From the NCBI GenBank assembly GCA_959605945.1, contig CAUHGY010000087.1, positions 1 to 6,866 of the forward strand: a stretch of 6,866 nt of DNA, written 5' to 3'. The DNA is from an uncultured Clostridia bacterium (lineage in GTDB: Bacteria; Bacillota; Clostridia; Christensenellales; Borkfalkiaceae). Each line of letters begins with the position of its first letter. Positions within the stretch are counted from its first letter, which is position 1. The position numbers and the translations under genes are program-made. Below, in pieces: positions 1 to 4,290 of this stretch. The notes beneath the pieces are model-generated. The model ran no database searches. It was not told the origin of the DNA and was given only the letters and a program-made list of their open reading frames with translations.

Positions 1-157
1 AGTGCGCGTGATGGTGAAGCCCGAACAGGTCAATGATGCGCAGACGCTTTTCCTGGCCAAGGAGATTGCAAAAAAGATAGAACAGGAAATGGAGTATCCC
101 GGTCAGATCAAAGTCAACGTCATAAGAGAGTGGCGCGCAACCGAGTATGCAAAATAA
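1..157 (+). CDS. rny: RNase Y, C-terminal end (partial)
   Basis: This is the 3' end of a gene whose start lies outside the window. Reading from base 2 gives 51 residues and a TAA stop at 155-157. RNase Y is a membrane-anchored endoribonuclease that starts mRNA decay in Firmicutes; its catalytic HD domain lies upstream of this piece. The visible tail matches the conserved family end: VKPEQVNDAQ, then a helix LAKEIAKKIEQEMEYPG, then the strand QIKVNVIRE, ending in RATEYAK. One residue is odd: the family usually has Thr or Ser between RE and RA, and here it is Trp (REWRA). Identification rests on motif memory for a short tail, but the ending is distinctive. Confidence 0.88.
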   Translation, partial: VRVMVKPEQVNDAQTLFLAKEIAKKIEQEMEYPGQIKVNVIREWRATEYAK

Positions 158-220
158 AGCGGTTGAACCCGCTAAAAACGGCGAAAATTACGGTTAAATT
201 TGCTGTGTAAATCAAATAAT

Positions 221-245
221 ACGTTAATAATCGTCACGTTAATAA
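221..245. repeat. Short direct repeat ACGTTAATAA, two copies
   Basis: The exact 10-mer ACGTTAATAA occurs at 221-230 and 236-245, a 15-base period, with a looser relative (TTGATAATCG) just after at 249-258. It lies between the rny stop and the following hairpin. A function as a binding site is possible, but it may be chance in AT-rich DNA. Confidence 0.35.
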
Positions 246-272
246 AAATTGATAATCGCTGTATAAACAGAT

Positions 273-307
273 CGTCCCCGAGCGGAAGAATTTTCCGCTC
301 GGGGACG
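273..307. terminator. Perfect 15-bp hairpin, possible rny terminator
   Basis: Bases 273-287 pair without mismatch with 293-307, leaving the 5-base loop GAATT. The stem is GC-rich at its base (CGTCCCCGAGCGG). On the + strand it is followed by only TTTACGG and on the minus strand by ATCTGTTTATAC, so neither side has a proper T-tract. It lies 116 bases after the rny stop. It may end rny transcription, protect the 3' end of that mRNA, or block read-through between the convergent units. Confidence 0.55.
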
Positions 308-562
308 TTTACGGTATAACGGCAAAACGTTCGTCAGACGGTTTTTTATTATACCCTGCCTAAACAGACAGCGGCGCATTTGTAAATGACATTCGTGGCC
401 TTATGTTGATTGCCGCTTATATGCGTTCCAAGGTTCGCTTTTTTAAATATCCGTTTAAATTTTCGGTGCCAGCAATCCGCAACACGTATAGCCGCGCGGA
501 GATAAGCGACAATTGAAATACTTTTGGATACGGCGCGGGTCGCACTAAGATAAAACGAGAGG

Positions 563-604
563 AAAAATTCCCTTCCGATGCGGTCTATACCGCGTCGGAA
601 GGGA
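563..604 (-). terminator. Intrinsic terminator of the ACT-MBL gene
   Basis: Bases 569-584 pair with 589-604 (16 bp, loop CTAT); the only imperfect pair is T579 with G594. Read on the minus strand, the stem is followed by ATTTTTCC, a T-tract. It lies about 80 bases beyond the stop of the minus-strand gene ending at 687, so it is the natural end of the guaA / ACT-MBL transcript. Confidence 0.75.
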
Positions 605-686
605 GAAATATCGGCGTCAAATAATATATATTTCCGAAACGCTGATGAGTATCTTTTTTTTCGAGCTGCGGCGTTCGTAGCGTCGG

Positions 687-2117
687 TTACTGCACGCATT
701 CAGCCATTGCGCCGTGCCCGCCGAATATGCGCCAGGTACCTTCGCCGAGGATTGATAAAAGAGTTTTTCTCTGCAGCCTCGCAAGTTCGACGTCGGTATC
801 GACCGAAGTCATCAGAATGGGCGCATACCTGTTATAGACGGCCTGTTCGGGCGTAAAACCGTGCAAGTTGACGTAAACATCGCCCGAAAAAACGAGTTTG
901 TATTTTCTGTTTATCAAAATAATTTCGCCCGACAGGTGCCCGCCGGCCGTTGCATAGATTTCGAATTCAAATTCGCCGAAACGGTATTCACCCGCTTTAT
1001 ATACAGGTTCTTCCGCATCGTCTTCTACCCGGCATGCGATTTTCAGTTTTTCGACGGGCGGCGGGGCATAGTGCGTCAGCAGTTTGCAAATGCGCACGTA
1101 TGGAAGGTGCACGGGGTTTTGTTCGCGGAAATCGCGTTTATTTTGCGCCTGTAAAAGGAAAAATTCCTTTGTTTTATCGCTTACAAGTATCTCGTCGAAC
1201 ATATCGAGAAGTCCCGTGTGGTCAACGTCGGCATGGGTGACGAAAATTTTTTTGTCAATGGCGGAAAAATCGCCTGTGATTGCGTCGAAAATTTTTTTCA
1301 TTTCGTCGCGGTAAGATGCATATCCGCAGTCTATAAACAAAAATTTTCCGTTGCTTTTGAGAATATACGTGTTGCTGCCGCAGGGCGGCTCGATGACGGT
1401 GACGGAAGAGTTTTGCGTTATCGCGTGTTCGGTTATACGCGGCTTAAACGCCGTGCCTTTGCTTGACGAAATTTGCTTTGCAACTTTGGCTATACTGTCG
1501 AAAGCGGTGCGGGGAGACATGTTTTTCTCGTCGAGTATCTGCATGGCTCGGTTTACGTTGACGGCGAGTTTTGCTTTAAGTTCGCTTTTAAGCCCTGCGT
1601 CGGAAGCAAGTTCATCCACGTAAGTTCTGTAAAAAATGCTGTTGTCAAGCACCACTTCGCTGCGGCTGTATTCTATTTGCGTAACAGGGCAGATTTTTTC
1701 AGCCTGTCCGAGAAAACGCGAAAAAGCAGCGTTGTCGCTGACAAAAAGCCCCATTCTGAAAAGTTGGAAGCCAAGCCCGTTTTCATGCGAACTGATATAT
1801 GAGATATTCATCTTGTATTTTTCTATCAGTTCGAGAATTTTAAGCAGCTGGCCGGGTTTGTCGTCGAGTTTGAATTCGGTAAGCACCACGTTGCTTGAAA
1901 ATCCCGCATCTGAAAGATAACCTATCTCTTCGAGACGCATTGCGGCGCTTTTGAGCTGTTCGGACGTGCCTTCCGCTTCAATGAACAGAGTGTGCGTATC
2001 TACAGCTTTGTTGTAGCTGACGCGCGTGATGTTTATTTTAAGGCAAGCGAAAATCTCGCTTGCCTTTAAGAATGCGCCCGCTTTGTCGGGCATGGTTGTG
2101 ACGAAAGTTTTTTTCAT
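687..2117 (-). CDS. Tandem ACT domain / metallo-beta-lactamase-fold protein, function unknown
   Basis: This 476-residue protein has two ACT domains (about 1-68 and 77-143), a helical linker (about 145-235) and a metallo-beta-lactamase fold (about 238-470). ACT domains usually bind amino acids or other small ligands and regulate the attached enzyme; the MBL fold is a metal-dependent hydrolase or oxidoreductase scaffold. Metal ligands visible are THADVDH (H295, D297, D299, H300), H394 in GGHLSGE, D413 in FSGD and H468 in FGGH. The second residue of the usual HxHxDH motif is Asp, not His. No signal peptide or membrane segment is seen. The ATG at 2117 begins the first ACT strand (KKTFVTTMPDKAG), which supports the start, although no good ribosome binding site precedes it. 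It lies 80 bases after guaA in the same direction and is followed by a terminator. Domain calls are firm; substrate is unknown. Confidence 0.82.
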   Translation of the reverse strand: MKKTFVTTMPDKAGAFLKASEIFACLKINITRVSYNKAVDTHTLFIEAEGTSEQLKSAAMRLEEIGYLSDAGFSSNVVLTEFKLDDKPGQLLKILELIEKYKMNISYISSHENGLGFQLFRMGLFVSDNAAFSRFLGQAEKICPVTQIEYSRSEVVLDNSIFYRTYVDELASDAGLKSELKAKLAVNVNRAMQILDEKNMSPRTAFDSIAKVAKQISSSKGTAFKPRITEHAITQNSSVTVIEPPCGSNTYILKSNGKFLFIDCGYASYRDEMKKIFDAITGDFSAIDKKIFVTHADVDHTGLLDMFDEILVSDKTKEFFLLQAQNKRDFREQNPVHLPYVRICKLLTHYAPPPVEKLKIACRVEDDAEEPVYKAGEYRFGEFEFEIYATAGGHLSGEIILINRKYKLVFSGDVYVNLHGFTPEQAVYNRYAPILMTSVDTDVELARLQRKTLLSILGEGTWRIFGGHGAMAECVQ

Positions 2118-2197
2118 GCCGATAATTATCTTTTAATTCTTATATCTGTGTTGCACCGTACGCGCGAACGGGTTGTTATAACGGCGCTGTGCGCGGG

Positions 2198-3178
2198 TTA
2201 TTCCCATTCAATGGTTGCGCAGGGCTTAGGGGTAAGGTCGTAAAGCACGCGGTTTACGTTTTTAACTTCCTTGGTTATGCGGTCGGTTATGTGACAAAGC
2301 AGTTCGAAAGGCACATTTTCTACGGTGGCGGTCATTGCGTCTTTGGTGTTGACCGCACGGATAATTACAGGGTAGGCGAATGTACGTCTGCCGTCCGTGA
2401 CGCCTACTGATTTTACGTCGGGAACGACGGTGAAATACTGCCATACTTTGCCTGCAAGACCGTTTTTGGCAAACTCTTCGCGCAGAATAGCATCCGATTC
2501 TCTAACCGCTTCCAGCCTGTCGCGGGTGATGGCGCCGAGACATCTGACACCCAGACCGGGACCGGGGAAGGGCTGACGGAAAACCATGCTGTCGGGAAGC
2601 CCCAAAGCCTGTCCGACCACGCGGACCTCGTCTTTGTAAAGATATTTCAAGGGTTCGACAAGTTCGAATTTCAGGTCTTCGGGCAGACCGCCGACGTTGT
2701 GGTGGGCTTTTACGCCGTCGCTTTCCAGAATGTCGGGATAAATGGTGCCTTGCGCGAGAAAAGCGATTCCGTCGAGTTTTCTCGCTTCTTCTTCGAACAC
2801 GCGAATGAATTCCGCGCCGATGATTTTTCTTTTGGTCTCGGGATCGTTTACCCCCGCGAGTTTATCAAGAAAACGGTCGACCGCGTCAACGTATATGAGA
2901 TTGGCGTTCATCTGATTTCTGAAAACTTCGATTACCTGTTCGGGTTCGCCTTTTCTTAAAAGCCCGTGGTTTACGTGCACGCAGACCAGCTGTTTGCCGA
3001 TAGCTTTTATGAGCAGTGCGGCAACAACCGAACTGTCAACGCCGCCCGAAAGGGCGAGCAGCACCTTTTTATCTTTTACCTGATTGCGGATTTTTTGGAT
3101 TTCGTTTTCGATAAAAGCAGCGGCAAGCGATTTATTTGTGATTCTCTCCATACTTTCGGGACGAACGTCTTTGTTCAT
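2198..3178 (-). CDS. guaA: GMP synthase, ATP pyrophosphatase and dimerisation domains only
   Basis: This 326-residue protein matches the C-terminal two thirds of GMP synthase, which adenylates XMP with ATP and aminates it to GMP in the cytoplasm. Visible motifs are the PP-loop SGGVDSS (44-50), HGLLRKGE (71-78), AQGTIYPDILES (142-153), HHNVGGLP (159-166), RQPFPGPGLGVR (201-212), the dimerisation part KSVGVTDGRRTF (256-267) and the end ATIEWE. Bacterial GuaA is normally about 510-525 residues with an N-terminal glutamine amidotransferase of about 190; that domain is absent. The open frame begins at 3253, but the start at 3178 is preferred: AAGGAG (3187-3192) lies 8 bases ahead, and the promoter at 3268-3296 would place the transcript start next to the upstream ATG, leaving it no ribosome site. 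The end is KPCATIEWE where most homologues have KPPATIEWE. It resembles archaeal GuaAb, the split ATPase subunit, so a separate glutaminase partner may exist elsewhere. Confidence 0.92.
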   Translation of the reverse strand: MNKDVRPESMERITNKSLAAAFIENEIQKIRNQVKDKKVLLALSGGVDSSVVAALLIKAIGKQLVCVHVNHGLLRKGEPEQVIEVFRNQMNANLIYVDAVDRFLDKLAGVNDPETKRKIIGAEFIRVFEEEARKLDGIAFLAQGTIYPDILESDGVKAHHNVGGLPEDLKFELVEPLKYLYKDEVRVVGQALGLPDSMVFRQPFPGPGLGVRCLGAITRDRLEAVRESDAILREEFAKNGLAGKVWQYFTVVPDVKSVGVTDGRRTFAYPVIIRAVNTKDAMTATVENVPFELLCHITDRITKEVKNVNRVLYDLTPKPCATIEWE

Positions 3179-3186
3179 AAATTTTT

Positions 3187-3192
3187 CTCCTT
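3187..3192 (-). promoter_or_regulatory. Ribosome binding site that sets the guaA start
   Basis: Minus-strand AAGGAG lies 8 bases before the ATG at 3178. No such site precedes the ATG at 3253, so the protein has 326 and not 351 residues. Confidence 0.85.
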
Positions 3193-3267
3193 GTAATTTT
3201 TGATAGATTTTTGACGCTGCGGCGCATATCGAAAGCCGTGCGCGCCGTCGCATTTTTAATTTTTTTA

Positions 3268-3296
3268 AGTATACGCTTTTACGGCAAAAAAGTCAA
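3268..3296 (-). promoter_or_regulatory. Sigma-A promoter of guaA
   Basis: On the minus strand TTGACT (3291-3296) and TATACT (3268-3273) are separated by exactly 17 bases. Each differs from the vegetative consensus at one position. The expected start point, near 3260, gives a leader of about 80 bases before the ATG at 3178. I see no purine riboswitch core in that leader. Confidence 0.82.
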
Positions 3297-3303
3297 TAAA
3301 CTG

Positions 3304-3348
3304 AAAATAAAAAGCCCGTAAAATTATATAATTATTGCTCGGTACGGG
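3304..3348 (-). terminator. Possible distal terminator of the 86-residue gene
   Basis: Bases 3315-3320 (CCCGTA) pair with 3343-3348 (TACGGG). The 22-base loop contains the 12-base palindrome AATTATATAATT (3322-3333). On the minus strand the stem is followed by CTTTTTATTTT. The stem is short, so this is a weak to moderate candidate. It lies just upstream of the guaA promoter and would insulate it. Confidence 0.4.
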
Positions 3349-3390
3349 TATAAAAAACAGTTATATTTAGACGAAAATTATTCCGAATAT

Positions 3391-3427
3391 ATTAAAAGCC
3401 GAGAAACTTTTTTAATTTCCCCGGCTT
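3391..3427 (-). terminator. Possible proximal terminator of the 86-residue gene
   Basis: AAGCCG (3396-3401) pairs with CGGCTT (3422-3427), and GAAA (3403-3406) with TTTC (3416-3419) across a small internal loop. On the minus strand the stem runs into CTTTTAATAT. It lies about 80 bases beyond the stop at 3505. With the hairpin at 3304-3348 it may form a tandem terminator. Confidence 0.42.
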
Positions 3428-3504
3428 CATTTAATAAACAGACCGTACGGTAATTTATATTGCCGCAGGATATCAATGGTTTACAATGGCTTTAAGTAAA
3501 ATCG

Positions 3505-3765
3505 TTAATTTATTTTTTTAAATCCGTCGATAAGTTCGATTTTGGTATTGACCGTTGCCAGCAATGCTTTTCCGAACAGCGAGGCGCCGGTCGTGCAAAC
3601 ACCGTTATCGAATTTAACTTTGACGGTCATCATCGGTGCTCCGAGCACAAATTCGTTGCCTTTGTCTTTTAAAATCGCGACGTTCCCGACGCCTTGTCCC
3701 ATAAAACCTTTTTTGAAGGCTAATATTGCTTCGCTTTGACTCATTGAATATGTAAATTTTGCCAT
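3505..3765 (-). CDS. Small orphan protein, 86 residues, function unknown
   Basis: I do not recognise this protein. It starts MAKFTYSMSQSEAI and ends in a lysine-rich tail (GFKKIN). No signal peptide or clear membrane helix is visible. The pattern suggests a small mixed alpha/beta domain: a helix near 10-22 (SEAILAFKKGF), hydrophobic strands near 28-32 and 46-52 (MTVKVKF), one Cys (C57), then a small-residue and hydrophobic stretch near 58-72 (TTGASLFGKALLATV). That it is a real gene is supported by a strong ribosome site, AAGGAG at 3773-3778, 7 bases before the ATG, and by candidate terminators after the stop. It stands alone between the RNA candidate and guaA, and appears to be its own transcript. 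Confidence 0.75.
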   Translation of the reverse strand: MAKFTYSMSQSEAILAFKKGFMGQGVGNVAILKDKGNEFVLGAPMMTVKVKFDNGVCTTGASLFGKALLATVNTKIELIDGFKKIN

Positions 3766-3772
3766 TATTATA

Positions 3773-3778
3773 CTCCTT
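3773..3778 (-). promoter_or_regulatory. Ribosome binding site of the 86-residue gene
   Basis: Minus-strand AAGGAG lies 7 bases before the ATG at 3765, within a longer purine run. It is the main evidence that this small frame is translated. Confidence 0.8.
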
Positions 3779-3886
3779 TTCCTTTTTTCAAATGTAAAAA
3801 TTTAAAAGCCGTTGTCTGATTATCCGGTCTGTTATTTTGAATTTATTGTTCGAGCGCGCTGTGAATTTTATTGATAGTAATTATCT

Positions 3887-3892
3887 ATTATA
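3887..3892 (-). promoter_or_regulatory. Candidate -10 element for the 86-residue gene
   Basis: A consensus TATAAT is read on the minus strand. The hexamer 17 bases upstream is only ATTTTT and overlaps the T-tract of the preceding terminator, so the -35 is poor. If used, the leader would be about 115 bases. Confidence 0.35.
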
Positions 3893-3910
3893 TTTTAGAA
3901 AACTTCTTTA

Positions 3911-3944
3911 AAAATAAAAAGTGCGCCGACCGGAGCCGGCGCAC
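3911..3944 (-). terminator. Strong minus-strand intrinsic terminator with no protein gene before it
   Basis: GTGCGCCG (3921-3928) pairs perfectly with CGGCGCAC (3937-3944) around an 8-base loop. On the minus strand it is followed directly by TTTTTATTTT (3920-3911). On the + strand the flank is GAAAAACG, so it works only on the minus strand. The only thing it can terminate nearby is a minus-strand transcript from the 3945-4230 region, where no coding frame is seen. This is the main evidence for a non-coding RNA there. Confidence 0.75.
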
Positions 3945-4120
3945 GAAAAACGCAAACCCCGATTGTCGCCAAACAATTCTTACGTAGCACGGATTTACTG
4001 CACCGACATAAGTGGAATTTGCATTTTTGCAAAATTCAAAAAATCGGTGCAAAAAAATACAGCACTTTTACATTTAAAAATAAAAGTCCGCGCTTTACGC
4101 AAATTCTAGGAATTGTTTGG
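3911..4120 (-). ncRNA. Candidate structured non-coding RNA or leader element
   Basis: Paired segments close a roughly 150-base domain: 3969-3979 with 4110-4120 (11 bp, perfect) and 3986-3993 with 4087-4094 (8 bp, with a G-U only if read on the minus strand), extended by 3983-3985 with 4097-4099. Inside are two arms: 3999-4006 with 4044-4051 (8 bp), topped by 4015-4022 with 4029-4037, and 4064-4070 with 4081-4087. This makes a three-way junction. A strong terminator follows on the minus strand. Size and shape are compatible with a small RNA such as 6S RNA, or with a terminating leader of the 86-residue gene, but I cannot match it to a known family and see no clear promoter before 4120. The 5' end is therefore a guess. 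Confidence 0.42.
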
Positions 4121-4232
4121 CAGTTTTCAGTTTATCAACAAGGCTTTTTCTGTATTTTTAAAGCACTGCTGCTGTTAGCGGCTGTTTGAATTACAATAAT
4201 TTATAATAATGCGCGCGAGTATTTATCAGTGA

Positions 4233-4261
4233 TTGACAATACGGCGGCAAAATGATAAAAT
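4233..4261 (+). promoter_or_regulatory. Sigma-A promoter of glnN
   Basis: TTGACA (4233-4238), a perfect -35, is followed after exactly 17 bases by TAAAAT (4256-4261). The -10 overlaps the first codons of the longest open frame, so transcription should start near 4268, downstream of the ATG at 4252. This supports the ATG at 4291 as the start. No obvious operator palindrome is seen around it. Confidence 0.85.
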
Positions 4262-4280
4262 ATTTAAAAGTTTATACGTC

Positions 4281-4285
4281 AGGAG
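4281..4285 (+). promoter_or_regulatory. Ribosome binding site that sets the glnN start
   Basis: AGGAG lies 5 bases before the ATG at 4291. The upstream ATG at 4252 has no comparable site. Confidence 0.82.
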
Positions 4286-4290
4286 AATTT

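Larger units (their letters stand above)
158..686. other. Gene-free stretch between convergent rny and ACT-MBL genes
   Basis: I see no supportable gene in these 529 bases. They hold a weak 5-bp hairpin directly after the rny stop (158-162 with 169-173), a 10-bp direct repeat (221-230 and 236-245), a perfect 15-bp hairpin at 273-307, an inverted repeat GGTATAA/TTATACC (313-319 and 349-355) and a minus-strand terminator at 563-604. The minus-strand open frame at 349-699 is rejected because the terminator lies inside it, it has no ribosome binding site and its composition is arginine-rich with no recognisable fold. Confidence 0.6.
3766..4290. other. Divergent intergenic region between the 86-residue gene and glnN
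   Basis: No protein gene is supportable in these bases. From left to right they hold the ribosome site and leader of the 86-residue gene, a possible minus-strand promoter (3887-3892), a strong minus-strand terminator (3911-3944), a foldable element with long-range pairing (3969-4120), and the glnN promoter and leader (4233-4290). The 62-codon + strand frame at 3921-4109 runs through the hairpins, lacks a ribosome site and is not reported as a gene. Confidence 0.6.

Noticed and set aside
158..173. Hairpin just after the rny stop as a terminator
   Set aside because: The stem is only 5 bp and is followed by AAAAACGG, not a T-tract.
349..699. Minus-strand open frame of 116 codons after the ACT-MBL gene
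   Set aside because: It contains the gene's intrinsic terminator (563-604), overlaps the upstream gene end, has no ribosome site and shows no recognisable fold.
3179..3253. 25-residue N-terminal extension of the GMP synthase frame
   Set aside because: It would begin at or before the first transcribed bases and has no ribosome site; the ATG at 3178 has both signals.
3179..3260. Purine riboswitch in the guaA leader
   Set aside because: guaA leaders in Firmicutes sometimes carry one, but the leader is only about 80 bases and lacks the conserved three-helix core and loop motifs.
3921..4109. Plus-strand 62-codon frame upstream of glnN
   Set aside because: It starts inside a terminator hairpin, lacks a ribosome site and has no protein-like pattern.
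3945..4230. T-box, c-di-GMP, SAM, glycine or tetrahydrofolate riboswitch in the glnN upstream region
   Set aside because: None of the conserved core motifs I know for these classes is present on either strand; the element is left unassigned.
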